Assembly (NCBI GenBank): GCA_037903475.1
Contig: JBAJFG010000538.1
Location: forward strand, 806,001-870,000
Length of the DNA: 64,000 nt
From: Ancylostoma caninum
Lineage: Eukaryota > Nematoda > Chromadorea > Rhabditida > Ancylostomatidae
Direction: 5' to 3'
Position numbers and translations under genes: made by a program. Under the pieces are notes generated by a model, which saw only the letters and a list, made by a program, of their open reading frames with translations, searched no databases and had not been told where the DNA came from. Of this stretch, positions 1-13,600 are shown piece after piece; the first letter of the stretch is position 1, and the number at the start of each line of letters is the position of its first letter.

Positions 1-68
1 TAGCTCGTAGGATGTGCGCACCGTTAAAGCGTGCGCATGTCAGGGTTCGAACCCCTGTTCGCGAAGCG
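1..68 (+). other. tRNA-like fragment (tRNA-derived SINE or tRNA pseudogene, truncated by window edge)
   Basis: A good T-arm is visible at about 40-56 (CAGGG stem, TTCGAAC loop, CCCTG stem) and matches a pol III B box. A partial D-arm-like AGCTCGTAGG sits at the window edge. The middle is not a normal anticodon arm: TGCGCAC and GTGCGCA pair around a 9-nt loop. I therefore read it as a tRNA-derived repeat, not a working tRNA. The 5' part lies outside the window. Confidence 0.35.
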
Positions 69-1825
69 GTTTTGCAGGCAGGTGTGCCAGCTCGCCTTGT
101 TCTGAACTGTGACGAGCTTAGCTCGTAATGTACGGGGGTGGGGGGGGGGAGGAGATTACTCCCAACCCAGAAGCCTGGCCAGATGTGGATGAACCAGGAA
201 AACCATTCGGTCACTGCTGACTAGGTGCACATCCTATGGCTAACAACTCTTCTTTCGAGGTGAAACCCACCTACTTCCGCTACGGTATGCCCGTCCGTGA
301 TTTCAACTTTTGCCTTTAGTATGTATTTCAGTTTCAAATTTCATTTTGATTTCAGTCTTGGATATGATTTTCGCTATAACGTAATACTGTCGTGTAGAAA
401 TCCTAGCATCATCTCCTCCCAATTGCGGCCATCCTTTCCTCAGTTTCTGCTCGAATTTTCGTCCTTATAGCACAATTGATAAACACCAGCGGCAACTGTG
501 GGGGATGTTGCTTGAGTTAGTGAGATAGTAAGATAGTGGTGCATAGAAGACGACTATTTCTGGTCCATTCCAGTGAACGAGAACTAAGCTATGATTTGAA
601 AGTGTCAACAAGGTGCTAAAACGACTTCGAGCTTCTTGAGAACCAATTTTGATTGATTTTTCCCAAGCTGAAAAACGCAGGAAGGCCTTGATGATGCGCG
701 GCTGGGTGACAATCGTCGGCAGATGAAGGTTCACTGACCACAAACAAGCAGCCATAACGTCATGTTTTGCATTCACAACAGACGGGCACAAAAAGTCATA
801 GCGTATGCATTGATGGGGGGAAGGGGAAAGTATACGCTAATAATGAAAGATCACCAAAGTTATTATACATACGTATGTTTCCTTTTTTCCATCATGTTTC
901 CGTCGTTCCGTCTCACTAATCACTTCAGGAAATTATCAAATTTCACTTTTTCTCACTTCTCCTAGCATTCATGCAACGTTGAGTAGTTTTTCAGCTGTCA
1001 CATGACTGTCACCTGCTTCTTCGTGTTTGACATTCCGATTATTGCTGTATGTTTTCGCCAGCTATGAATACATGGTGTAGTAGACGAACCCGTGCAATGT
1101 CCGAGAACGTAGTGAAGCGCAGTAATTCGAATTAGGGTTTCGCTACAGAGAATTAGAGCTAACCGATCTTTTTTGAATTTTTCTGCGGCCTTTTTCTCCC
1201 TTTGCAATGCAACGTCCGTGAATTTGTTTCTTGCAAGAGTTAGTTTGAATTATTTCCGATTCAGCATCTGCTGTTAACATTACAATTGCTAGTTGTATAA
1301 AATCATTTCCATAGTCGCTGAAACCTAAGGTTTTTAGGAAGAAAAATGAATGAGGAAAAATAGATAACAAATTATGAGATGACAGATAGAATTATAGTTC
1401 TTTTTCCTCTATTATTCGTTGACTAAAAATTCTATCTTCCATATCTGTTCTCCACTGGTGAGCGTAAGCCACACCATTTCCGGATTCTCAGCAGCTTTCT
1501 GAGAAAACATCCTTGAAAGATCCGAAAGCAAATAAGCTCTCCCCCCACCGCTCTCTAAAATCGCACCTTTCCTGCCGTAAAATCTCTTTCTATATATCGT
1601 ACACACCTCAAAACATTTCCCAAAACTCTGCATACATAGTTCATGAAAGCATGGCTACGCTGATCAACGTGCTGCACACAAGTAGCTTCATTCCATAGTT
1701 GGACCAAATAAAAATTTAATAACTCAGTTCATTAACAGTTGATGTCCTCTTCATTGTGAATAGCATGAGAGAAGCCCGAGAGTTCGTCCTACATCCTCAC
1801 ATCGCTTAAAAATCTTAAATTTACG
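69..1825. other. No recognisable gene
   Basis: Open frames here are short (the longest is about 108 codons on the minus strand at 465-791) and show no domain, signal peptide or splice-consistent extension that I recognise. There is a short G-rich tract near 137-150. I see no supported feature. Confidence 0.6.
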
Positions 1826-3562
1826 AAAGAATCACGAGGATTTTGATTTTGACTCGAACAAATAATGTTAGCTGACGAAATTCTTCGGTAATCTAAAAAT
1901 TTGATTTCTACCGCAAACGCGCATCCAATGCTGAATCCTACATTCGTATAGAAGTCGTTTTTTCCTGGAAATATGTTCCGCTTCGAAAATCCGTTTACTT
2001 CGCATGAACGGTTTTGCGTCAGAGCTGCATTCCCTCTTTCTCGTTTTTTCTCTGCACGCCCTCTGGACCATGGCGCGTAAGCGACGGCTTGAAAAAAGAG
2101 CCAATCCGTGCATTCCCGCTTGGACGGAAGGATTCTCTTAGAGAATCCCATTGCAAGCGAGGGTATCAGTGGGAGAAGCAGACAGGGTGTGGATGAGTGA
2201 GGAAACGTCATGATCTCCATCAAGGGGGGAGCTGGATGGCTGATATTTCAAAAATGAAATAATTAAATGTCAAAATTCTGGACCTTATTAGTATTGAACA
2301 CTCTGAAGTGTTCAAGAGGTGTTTCATTGATATGTATATGTTATTGATGTTATATGTAATGTTTTGGAGACAATTTTGTACATATAGTCTATATCAAAAG
2401 TATAGGGCTACCATTGTTTTTGCACACAATAAAACTCGCGTTTTTCTAATCGATATGATTTTAAGCCCATTGGATTCAGAAGATCAAGAAACTCTAAAAT
2501 ACTCAGTTTCAGCCAATAAGATAGACTCACAGAATTTTTATCATTTTTGAAAAGAGAATATCAGAAATCCCTTGGTTTCAAAAGTATAGGGGCACTTGCC
2601 GTTGAATGACCGTTTTGCTTTGCAGAAATCAGCAAAAGGTGGATCGATAACCACTTGGTGATCCTCCGTTTATTGCCACCTACTAGCTGCGCTGGAGTTG
2701 TTGCAGAGAGTCTGATCTCCAGGTTGCTCGAAACACCAACATTGGCTCTTTTGAGTTCCTCTACAGAGAATTCCTAAATGATTTGAGCTCAGATCCGTCT
2801 AGGAATAGGCATCAAGGATCTACCATTAAGGTCCTAACTTCCACACTGGCTGAGCTGAGTCACGCTCAATGGGTGGGTGTGACCCTAGCGAAGAACTGCA
2901 TTTTCTTGTCTGAAGATGAGGTTTTGGTGACAGCAGCACTGCACTCGCGATACAAGGACAGCTGCAAAGTTTTGGCAGAGCTCGCTGAGATACATTCTGC
3001 ATGATCCAAATGCACGGGTTTACCTACGCCATGCTAGTAGTTGCTTCCCAAACCGTGCAATCATCCACCCAGAAGTTCACTGCTAAAAATGTGACACCTT
3101 CTTCATCCAATGCATTTGTCCTTGTTCGAGAACGGTTATTTGGATGTCTTATATAGATTAGAGCTGGATCCGGGTCCTTGTGCGGAAGTAGCACAAGGAC
3201 CCGGATGCCTCTCCCACTGATACCCTTGCTTGCAATGGGATTCTCTGAGAGAATCCTTCCGTCCAAGTGGGTGTGCACGGATTGGCTCTTTTGTCAAGCC
3301 ATCGCTTACTCGCCATGGTCCAGAGGGCGTGCTGAGGAAAAACGAGAAAGAGAGAATGCAGCTCTGACGCAAAACCGTTCATGCGAAGTAAACGGATTTT
3401 CGAAGCGGAACATACTTCCAGAAAAAAAAGAAAACGTATTCTATACGAATGTAGGATTCAGCATTGGATGCGCATTTGCGGTAGGAACCGAATTTTCAAA
3501 TTTTCCGACGAATTTCGTCAGTTAGCATTTTTTTTGAGTAAAAATCCTCGTGATTCTTTCAT
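1826..3562. mobile_element. Transposon-like element with about 355-bp inverted arms
   Basis: The segments 1826-2180 and 3207-3562 are inverted copies of each other; both begin at the outer edge with GAAAGAATCACGAGGAT (read inward) and end near the motif CACTGATACCC. The 1-kb interior (2181-3206) has broken reading frames, the longest about 73 codons at 2783-3004, that I could not assign to a transposase. Long terminal inverted repeats around a decayed core suggest a DNA transposon or foldback element. I found no clear target-site duplication. Confidence 0.6.
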
Positions 3563-4427
3563 CTTGGAGAACCTGGGAAGTGATAGTTGCAGAGATTGGG
3601 ATGGTACAACAAGCATAACGGTCGCCCTCCTTCGTCGATCGTTTATTTATTTATTTACTTATTTTTTTATTTTTTTATTTATTCATTTGTTTGAATACAC
3701 CACAAAGTGTGCCATGAAAACATTATATCAAACGATTTCAGAACAACAAAAAAGGCATTACTCTAGAAGTAAAATGACAGGTAAAACTCGCTAGTATATG
3801 CGAAAAAAAATCAATAATGGAGAACTCATGACATCTCAAACACGGTGAGAAATCACCGAGAAGGAAAGTCGCAGTACACAATACATGTCAATAATAACGC
3901 AGCTAGGACCCTTCACGTAGAGTAAAATTAGAGGGAGCAAATAAGTGGACTAAGCTTCCACTATTTTCTGCTTACATGGAGAGGCTGAGAACAATGGGCA
4001 GAATAGAAAATCTGCTGAAGAGGACATGATAGTTCTTGAAAGAAATCCAACCAAGTGAAAGAAAGTGAGGTGTGCGACGTTAGGGAGACCGCCACTTCCC
4101 ACGAGATAAGACATGCTGTGCGAAATCCGACACCAGATTTTCTCTAATTTTTAGGAGCAAATATACGGAGAATGGCAGGAAAAATAGGAAATTAGAAATA
4201 TGGTAATTTGACTCGTTTTATAAAGTTAACAATGCCGTTCTGTAGAAATTCCGGACCATTTTTAGTGTGGCCAGAAAATATCTATGTATTCTAGCAGGAA
4301 AAGCCCGCTGTGCCTCAATTTTATGACATCTCCTTGCAGTCACTTTCAAAAAATAACCTCTGTCTCGAATGTCGAGGCATATTTCAAATGTTTTGAAGGA
4401 CAGACATATGCAATGTACTTCATAAGG
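3563..4427. other. No gene; T-rich microsatellite
   Basis: A TTTA/TTTAT-rich simple repeat occupies about 3640-3690. Nothing else is recognisable on either strand. Confidence 0.6.
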
Positions 4428-4671
4428 GCAATTTATACTAGATGCGTGCGACTGACACGCGTGCGCCTATATGATGAAGAACAGGGCCCAGTAGCACAGC
4501 AGTCACATCGCAGTCGCAGCTCAGACGCACGCGTTTACGGCTTCGCGGTGGCCGCGCTCTTTTTTCATTGAGGATGTAGATGCCGTGTTGACCGGTCTTC
4601 ATTGAAAATCCCTTGTAAATGGATGTGTGCGACTAATGCGCGACTGACGCACGCAGCAAGTATAAATTACC
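4428..4671. mobile_element. MITE with about 25-bp terminal inverted repeats
   Basis: The left end reads GGGCAATTTATACTAGATGC and the right end, reverse complemented, reads GGGTAATTTATACTTGCTGC. Both are followed by CG-rich TGCGTGCG stretches. The element is about 245 bp and has no coding capacity. Flanking ATA on both sides could be a short target duplication, but this is not decisive. The superfamily is unassigned. Confidence 0.6.
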
Positions 4672-7607
4672 CTATATATCACTTGCAAGAGCACATGAAA
4701 AACACACATTAACTGACATTTTGCCTGGTCAGTAAGAATAGAAACAACTATAAATCAGACCGTTGCTGGTGTGTCTGTACTTCAACGTCTTGGATGTCTC
4801 ATTCCCAACACCTTCAAACAACCGAATGTTATGGAACCAGTTCTTTGCGCCGTTCACCCATCATTTCGTCAGTACTTCCGTGTAATTTCAGATAAAGTGT
4901 TGCAAATACGTCTTAATGTCCATAGATCTGCAATTCAGTATGTACGACCAGCAGGGCTATACTGTCTATGTGAATCCACGGCCCGTGAAGTCAATGTCAG
5001 GGCAAAATTTAACACTCGCGTGTCACTGTTTACTGCTTTCTTCACTTGATGTTGAAAACCATGCCTCCTCCACAGCCGAGGCCTTCATATTTCACGCTTT
5101 CGCCTTGAATTACGCCATTTCCCCTACTCTAGCCCATTTTTCTTTGAGTCGACCCCTAAACCAGTATGGCACGTAAATCTCGGTGGCACCGCAACTGTCG
5201 CTCGTGAATATCCCGCGTGATCTCGGGACCAGTTCCAGCCCTAATCACTCGCACCAGAACATCAGCAACCACAACGATCAGGCGGCGTGTCCTTCCTGCG
5301 CTCAAACCCGCCCCTCCCTTTGATGCCTTATCAATTCAGACATATTAAGCATGCTAAGGGCTTTTAAACTTCTACACTTGGGTTACACTCATTCAGTTTA
5401 CATTGTTTGCTTGGGCGATGTGCCTCTGCCCTCTAGATGTGCCTCTCTCAGTCCTTGGAATCCTTTCAACTTTTTCTGATTGACGTATAAAAACTTTTCC
5501 CCAGGTTGTTTATGACGCATTATGTGACTTCTTGTTTACATTTAAAACAAGCAAAGCTAATACCACCCACGAAAAATTCCACCGGAAGTCCCAAGTTTAG
5601 ATTGAGAGGTCTCGAGGTATCCTCAGGAACAGATAAAAATCGAGGTCCTATCTAAAAAATTTGAATGGTCGATGGAGACGAAGCCACGAACCCTTTCTTC
5701 TCTCCAGAATTGTATCGCTTAGTGCTTAGTCTTTTTCGAAAATCCGAATTCTCGACATATTCGAAATCAAATTTTCGGATTCATGTATATCCAATGCATT
5801 CTTTAGTCCTGAATATAGCGAAAGGAAATACTAGAGCTCGACAAAGGTTTTTTTCTCTCTAATACCCTAACTTACGTGAATATCATCATACTGATAGATT
5901 GAATTGACAGTTGCGAAGAACGTCTCATCGTTCATCACCACACTTTCATTTAAACTCTTCGTGTCATTGAGAAGTTGTTCCTTTCTTTTTTCTTATCTCA
6001 ATAATAAGGTACAGCAATGATGGCCCAGATCCTTCAGACAGATTCAAACACGAATTCCTTAAATATTTCCTCAACTTTAGATTCCTTTTCAAGGCATAAT
6101 TTCAACATTTGACACCAGCACATCGGGCAACCTACACCAGGATATGGGGCAAATCCAGATACATATGTCCCATGTGGAGCCCAGTTCAGCAACGTGCTAG
6201 CCTGAGAAGATTCACTAGATTTCAAGGTTTCTCACTATTCAGATTAAAATTTTCCAATAACGCAATTGAACAAGAGACCTCCATAACTGTTACTGTTCTG
6301 CTGCAAAAAAGAGCGAGCTGAGAATTTTCTGTGAAGGAGCGAGGTGTGCGATAATCTGCAGGGCTTAGTGAGCAAGCATTATGGCAATGCTGTTTTATTA
6401 TAATAAAAAAATACCTGAACAGTGAATGATCACGGGACACAGGAAGGACAGCAGCACTTTCCACTCTCGTTGCATTACTAATTGGAATCCAAAAATTCGT
6501 ATTCGCCTGGCTCTGGAAGTGTTTTTTGTTCCTTGGTTCCTCCACGCTTCGTAATTAATTCCTCATTTCCTCGATGCCATACTTTTCGTTTCAGACGAAA
6601 ACACGTCGTTTGTTTGACAGTCTTGCTAAAGTTAAAGAGCTGTGCATTGTATGCACGAAGCGACATTTATTGATTGGATTTCTACGAAGTTTATACTGCG
6701 AATGGAGTGAGCGATTTGCACAGCCAGTGAACAATTCTGAAGTTCTAATGAAATATCGCTCACAAAAAATTTGCCATATAAATCGGGATAGTTTTTGCTG
6801 GTTATATTCCGCTTGTATTCAGAATTTTAGTCGGATTTAGGAGTAGAATTCATTTCAAAATTTGCATAAATAAACAGGTTCGTCGAATTATTTAAAAAGT
6901 GCTTCCTCAAACAGCTAAGAACTCTAAAATGGCTCATTTTCAATCTTTCGCTTATATTATTTTTCGAATATCTATCTTTATCCATCGAATATTAGAAATT
7001 CATTTTTTTGCGTACTCCAAGCGACGGAAACCACTTTTTTCCTACATACGCCATCTGGGCCTGGGTTAATCATGGGGCAAACGTCTCGACAGTAAAAGTT
7101 TTGACGCCAGTAGTAACGATGGGTAAATTTGCTGGTGTTAACACGCTTACCTGGGTAATGCCAGTGATGCATGTGGCCCCTGGTTTCTTATTTCTGTGTT
7201 CGCCACTGGCAACAACGTACGTACATACGAAATGCCTTCTCGATTAGTCATATCCAATTCCATTTTTTCAAGAAGTGCTTATTGGGACGAATTTTTTAAT
7301 GAGTCAACGTATGCTGCGCTTTGTTTTCCTTGGTCTATAGTTTCTCTTCATTATGCCGAATATTCTGGACATTTCTTCTTGTTATGATGGTATAAAAACC
7401 GTTTTATTTTCACTTTGGTTGCCCTTATAAGCCGTTTTATTTTCACTTTGGTTGCCCATGAATAAACACCGGCCATGATCCACAAAATGGCATCCGAAAT
7501 GACCGTATTCTGGGGTTCCATGGCTGATTTCCTTCGATTTTTCGTTGTGTTCACTCCTGTCGCCCTAAACTCTGCATTCATCCTGCAGCTCTTCATCTCA
7601 ATTTCCC
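4672..7607. other. No supported gene upstream of the transporter
   Basis: Open frames reach about 92 codons (4771-5049) but overlap one another in different frames and match nothing I know. Two weakly similar stretches (about 6095-6150 and 7095-7140) share a TTTGACxCCAGyA core and may be copies of a short repeat. A promoter for the downstream transporter gene probably lies in this stretch but cannot be pinpointed. Confidence 0.5.
7399..7457. repeat. Direct repeat, two 26-bp copies with 33-bp period
   Basis: The 26-bp unit starting CCGTTTTATTTTCACTTTGG occurs perfectly at 7399-7424 and 7432-7457, separated by 7 bp. It lies about 170 bp upstream of the transporter start codon. Confidence 0.8.
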
Positions 7608-7616
7608 CTACTTCAG
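7608..7616 (+). promoter_or_regulatory. Probable spliced-leader (SL) acceptor of the transporter mRNA
   Basis: CCTACTTCAG ends at 7616, ten bases before the transporter ATG at 7627. A strong acceptor with no upstream coding exon is what is expected where a nematode spliced leader is added. An ordinary 5'UTR intron is the alternative. Confidence 0.45.
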
Positions 7617-7626
7617 AACACCAGAG

Positions 7627-10600
7627 ATGCGGGCCAAAGACTGCATGGATGTGTTGTTTCGCAAGAAAACCTTCCATGGTTCTTCTACAATGGACACGCA
7701 GCTGAAACGATGTCTGGGTGTCATCGACGTAATGTTCCTCGCTGTAGGGCAGATGATCGGTGCTGGAATCTATGTCCTTGCAGGTAAATTCCTTCTGACC
7801 AGGGTTAGGACGCGCATCATCTGGTTACGGTCGATTTTAGGCTCTGTGGTGCACTCACAAACAGGCCCTTCCATCGTCATCTCGTTCACGTTGGCCGGAT
7901 TTGCAGCTCTGATGTCCGCGTTCAGCTATGCGGAGTTCGGAGCGAGGTGAGAGAGAGAGTGCCTAGAAGGGCTTGAGAAGTGCGGTCAAGTGCCAAGTGG
8001 AGGTGACTGACGTTTCCATGCACATTCATATGGCAGCATTCATTATTTAGTGTATCCATAGGAGCAGTTGGCAGGGTATTTCATGTTGTAGATATCCACG
8101 AGCTGGTAGCGCCTACACTTACGCTTACGTCGGAATTGGCGAGTTGTGGGCGTTTGTTATAGGATGGACAGTAATTCTCGAGTACATGATTGGTAATGCA
8201 GGTCTGTTACAACTTTATTTGGTAGTTCCAGCCTTTACTCAATTCGTACGAATAAACAAAGCAACAAACTTGAGAAATGAGGAAAAAGGAATGAGATATA
8301 TGATCCGTTTCGTTTTCCCTCCACCTTCAACTAATCATATTTTTCCGGTCAAAGTCGAAAAAAAATGAAAATCAAGAAATTATACCGTCACACCTTTTTT
8401 GGCCGGAGAGGCTAAGTATCCGCAAAATGTTTCACTAATTACAGCTACTACCGATAAAATTTGTAGAGCACAGCTTTAAATTGCAATTTTCAGCTGTGGC
8501 CCGCTCTTGGTCAGGATACCTAGACACTTTGGTCCATAATGCTGTGAGCAACTTCACTCTAGAAACCATTGGACCACTGAGTTCGGTAAGTTTTGCCCCA
8601 AGGATCTCTCCCCTTTTTTACAAGCAACTGTTCACCCATAGTAGGAATTGCAATCTTCGATGTGAAGAATTCTCAGTGTAAAAAAATGGTCAGTCACGTG
8701 ACTTCAATGTCGCTGGTCCGTCAGGACGTTATTTCTTCTTTAATGGTGCTGTTCTTCGTCACATGCTGTTTCGTCAACTATTACAACTCTTAGCACTTCA
8801 GAAAAAAAACGCACCCACAATCAAAGGATCCGACTAAAAAATGAGGAAACCTTACTTACGAAGTTATCTCTGCGAGATATTTATTTATTTATTTATTGAA
8901 TGCACTTAAGGTGCTTCGTACAAGGGAAGCATATAGTAACAAAAAAGCACGAACAAAACAAAAATAAGACATTACCACTAACGCTACCAACAACAGAAAT
9001 AGGCATAGATTGGGATCTAAGCGCATCCAATTAAGATCTCACTAGCATATCATTCAAAACAAAAGCAAAATCTGCATAGAACCAATGAATCCTGTCAAAA
9101 AGTGACAGTTAATTTCTCAACCAATCAATCTTTGTGAGAAGGAATTTAAAAGTGGTACCCATTTTTGGGAGTCCAATTGTGGAAAATTATTTATCGAGCC
9201 CCTTTTTTGCGGTATCGTTTCAAAAACCACAGTGTCGTCGCGCTGGGAACATCAGACCTTTCTGTTCATCCACACGCGGTAGTAGCTGTGCTGCTTAATA
9301 TCTCCAGAGCCGAACTCACTCGGTCCATTGAAGTTTCGTGCGTTGCGTAGCAATGTTTCATCTGAATATCTTGAATACTTTTGGTAAATGGAGCTTTTCC
9401 AGCCCTACCGGACAGGGATTCGTGAAAAGTTAAGCAAGCAGACTAGCAGTGCTTAGCGCGATTCTCACATGGTTATCCATATACGAATTCTAGTCCTGGT
9501 TCCGCGATCTCATACTCGAAAACGGCATGATTTTTTGGCCTTCCTGCGCTTCCACAAAGCTTTTCACTCGAGCAATCCCAACTCACTTCACTTTCAGGGT
9601 AATGGCTTCTTCAGTCGATATCCAGATGTGATGTCATTCCTACTAATCGTAGCAGTAGCGACAGTGGTGGCGGCTGGCTCGAAGTCCTCGGCCAGCGTCA
9701 ACACCGGCTTCGTCTTCCTGAATCTCACAGTTAGTTTTTATTTTAAAAAAAAGTTGTATAGGCTATGAGAGCTTGGAAAACCTGGCTAAAAAAGTATGAG
9801 ATTTGCTGCAGGTGATGAGAAAGCTAGAGGAAACAAAGAAAAAAAGAAAAAACTTATTTTCTGAAAAAAATAGCAGTACAGACTAGGGCAGCCGCAGATA
9901 CAGAGGTTCAGCTACTATTCTTAACTTAAACGCAGTGTGTCAACTCGTTTCGTGGGCTGAAAACACCAAAAGACTCTAGACCTCGTCACGCTAATTCCAA
10001 AAATGTACGTCAAAGCTCATAAAAATGACGAAAACCCCGTTTTCGGAGAGTCCGAAAGTGCAACTCACGGACCACCTGGGCGGATCGGTGGTCCGTGATT
10101 GTGCTGGCTGTCCGCTACGTCTACAGCGTTGGCCAACACGTCTAGAGGTGTCCGATCGATGAAATCAACGGCTTCACTCGTCCACTCGGCTCGACAAACT
10201 GTTACAAAACCTGTCCAAAAAAACGTTTTAAAATAGGGTTCAAAGGCCCTTTTGTAACATTTTAGGTATACCGTTGGATTCATCGTTTCGGGGAGATTCA
10301 GAATATGGTAAAAGCTCAGACATGAAAACGAGGTGACACACTGCCTTTAAAGCTCGTATTAGTCTTTTCTCAATGGGTCGGGAAAGTATTTACTCGAAGT
10401 TGTTCAATTCTGCCCTGAAGAAATTTTATTAAGTTTCAATGCTTCAGAAATTCGCTAACTCACAGAAAGCAACCAATATTTCACGGAATGAAATTCACAA
10501 CATGGTTCATCTAATCACTACCAGCTATTTACAGTGGACGTCAATGGCGTTCATCTACGACCTCGAGAAGGACGTCGCGCAACCGCCCCACGTATTCTGC

Positions 10601-13600
10601 TGCTGTTATGCAATTCTTAGCAGCTTTTCTACCCGATTTTAAGGATTTTCGAGCGAATCGGGAAGAAGAGACCCTAGAAATAGCACCTCGGCGGCGACGA
10701 CACCGATCCCAGAGCGCGCGGCGCGGTCGCGCTGCGTCCTTCTCGAGGCCGCAAATGGGCCACTGCCATTGCCGTCCAGTGTAACTAGTGTAGCTTCATT
10801 ACCAGTAATTGTTTCATCATATTGTTGGAAAGTCAATTACAAGAAGTTTGTAACCTACAAAAAGAGAGACATCCAAAGCTTCGATATCTGGGGCTCGAAA
10901 AAAATCGTGTTTAAAACTCTGTGTGCATTACAAGTTACAGTGGACGGCAATGGCGGTGGCCCATCTGCGGCTTCGAGGACGCCGCGCAACCGCACCGCGC
11001 GCGCTGGGATCGGTGTCGTCTGCCGCCGGAATGCTATTTCTAAGCTTTTTTCTTCCCGATTTGGTCAAAAATCCTTGAAATCGGGTAGAAAAGCTGCTAG
11101 GAAATAGCATAACAGTAACAGCAGCAGAAAACATCGGCTACGGCACGCGCGGCGCGGTTGCGCGACGTCCTTCTTGAGGCGTTGGACGTCAGTGGCGTTG
11201 GCCGCAGATAGGCCAACGCCACTGACGTCCACTGTAACTAGGAAATTCTGAAGGTAGAACTTTGAGGACCATAAAACATAAAAAGGGAGGAGTAAGACGG
11301 GAAACAAAGACTTTCTCACAGCTCAGCTCTCATGCACTTAGACTCCACCACTAATTCTGAGTCTCTTTCTTCCATTACAAAAAGTTTATCTAAGTATTGT
11401 TCCAGGTAATTGCGTTCATCACCATCTACGGCTTTACCTATGCAGACTTCTCACTATGGGTTGGAACCGACGAGCAAGGCAGATCAAGGTACATCTGTTT
11501 GTACTGCGCCGACGTTCTTACATTTCTCTATCCGCATTGCTTTTCAGATTCTTCCCATTCGGCCTTGCTGGAACGCTCTCTGGAGCAGCTACGTGTTTCT
11601 TCTCTTTCATTGGATTTGAATGTCTCGCCACGGCTGGAGAGGAGGCGAAAAGTTAGCAGTTCTTGTCATTTCAACATCTGCAGATTCACTTATTTACTCT
11701 GTTTATTACGTACACTCAAAGACGTATGACAGAAACATAAAGTTATGTTCAAAAATGAGACATACGCTCCTGTTTTTAAGATCCCAAGCGGACCATTCCT
11801 ATCGCAACGTTCGGCTGTCTCATAGTGGTCACATTCACATACGTGGTTATGTCGTCCGCTCTCACTCTTATGATACCGTGGGATCAGGTGAGTGCTTGGG
11901 AGTCCCACCAGGAGGAATGCACGGCATTTGTTCTGGGCTCCGATTTTATCGATGTCGTCCTCCCTAATCCGAAGGGAGAGAATTCAACGCTTCGCTCGCG
12001 CTACACTACATACAACGTGGCATTCTGATTGTCTGCGCATCCACACATTTCACTGCCATCACCGCTACCATTCTCAACCGATCTTACTGCTTTCTGTTCC
12101 AACCTGTCAAAGCCGGTCCTATGGCGCGTGTGAAACGGCCTCGTCCAATGGAGTTTTCTACATGCTGCACTTATTAGCTCTCTCAGGAGTAATCAGCCAA
12201 TCATGAAGGTGCTGGCCGCCTAGACGGACAGAGACCACGCCCTTTTTTCTTATCTGCGCTCTCGTCTCCTGCGTTAGCTATTGGGGAAGAATCACATGCA
12301 TCCTCTTCAGTTATAGAGTGCATAGTTGAGGTATCACTCTCTTCTTACAGGTGAATCCTTCCGCAGCCTTCGCTGATGCTTTTGACGTGAAAAATGCTCA
12401 AGTCGCCAAATACATCATTACCATTGGAGCATTGGCTGGAATGCTGAACAATTTGGTGAGTAAAGTCCTGAAAGGCGTTTTTTTTATCCGGTGGACTCTA
12501 TCACTAAAATAATATAAAATAATAGGTTGATGGAAAACTTCTGTTCAAAAAACAGCGTCTTTCCTCCACTTTATTGAAAAAAAAATATTGTAGAAAATTG
12601 GTAGAAATTTGCATCATTTGAATTGATCATCAGTATAGTATGGTAAGTATTTGCTGTATTTTATTATGTTCTAAGTTGTAAGTCGTAGTGTTTGGGATAA
12701 CTAAGCTTCAAGTTTTTTTTATTATTTCCAAATTTCAAATTTTCTACTGGATTATCCAGGCTTCCCATCGAACAAGGCTTATCCTGTGCACGTGGTTGAT
12801 AGCAGTTCTTAATGCCTCACATTATCCTCAAGGAAAACTTCTTAAAGCTGCACTTGATAAGAGTAGATAGCAGTGAAAGTGGTTGTTCACGGCGCAGTGG
12901 CCATTCTCTGCATTTGCAGAGCAAATGTCAGCGTTAGTCACCAAGGGCACCGTGCGCTAAGCCAATTCAACAGAAGAAACATGTGCGTCAAAGATTACGT
13001 CCTTCGTTCTTTGGATTCCTAAAAAGCTTATGTGATGTTTGTTAAAGGTCTTATCTCATCATGCACTTGCCTTCACCTTATCTGAGAAATTAGAGTGACC
13101 GAGAAATAAAGTGCAACTGCACAAGGAATTCGTGCAATTACAGATAACAGTTGACATTGCATAAACATTGTAGCACCGTTGTTTTCAACATTTCAGAAGA
13201 TTCATGGTCATTTTCGCCAGACTTTAGGAGAAGCAGTACAATTGACACCTAGCAATCAGAATATCACGGAGTTACAATTTTTGAATGATTAAAACAAAGG
13301 AGTGATCTATTCTCTGATTCGTAATGTTATTTGTGAGAAATCTAATAGAAAAGCATAGCATCTTTCCCAGTACCCATCAGCATAGAGTGAATACCCTCGA
13401 AGAAAAAATATTGAAAACATCAACTCATTTCGGAATTTTTTCTGATTTTCACAAGGAAAAAAATCTGCATGTGCTTCAGATCACAAAGGTAGTTCTGTGC
13501 AAAACCGCGAAAAATAATCCTGGTTTGTAGCCAGTTCTAGGGAGCTTGAGGGCGGAGCAAAGGAGGAACTAGGGAGTTACCTCATCATGTATTCCCTTGC

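Noticed and set aside
1..68. Functional tRNA gene at the window start
   Set aside because: The T-arm is good but the anticodon arm has a 9-nt loop and the 5' end is missing, so a tRNA-derived repeat is more likely.
465..791. 108-codon minus-strand open frame
   Set aside because: No domain, no splice-consistent extension, and overlapping frames are equally open.
2014..3372. Duplicated small protein (2014-2196 plus and 3136-3372 minus)
   Set aside because: These frames fall in the inverted arms of the element at 1826-3562; the duplication is of the DNA, not evidence of a gene.
4771..5176. Overlapping open frames of 92 and 86 codons as a frameshifted gene
   Set aside because: Different frames, no recognisable homology and no splice signals that would join them.
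7008..7247. 79-codon open frame just upstream of the transporter as an extra N-terminal exon
   Set aside because: The transporter already starts with a family-like N-terminus at 7627 behind a strong acceptor; no in-phase donor links the two.
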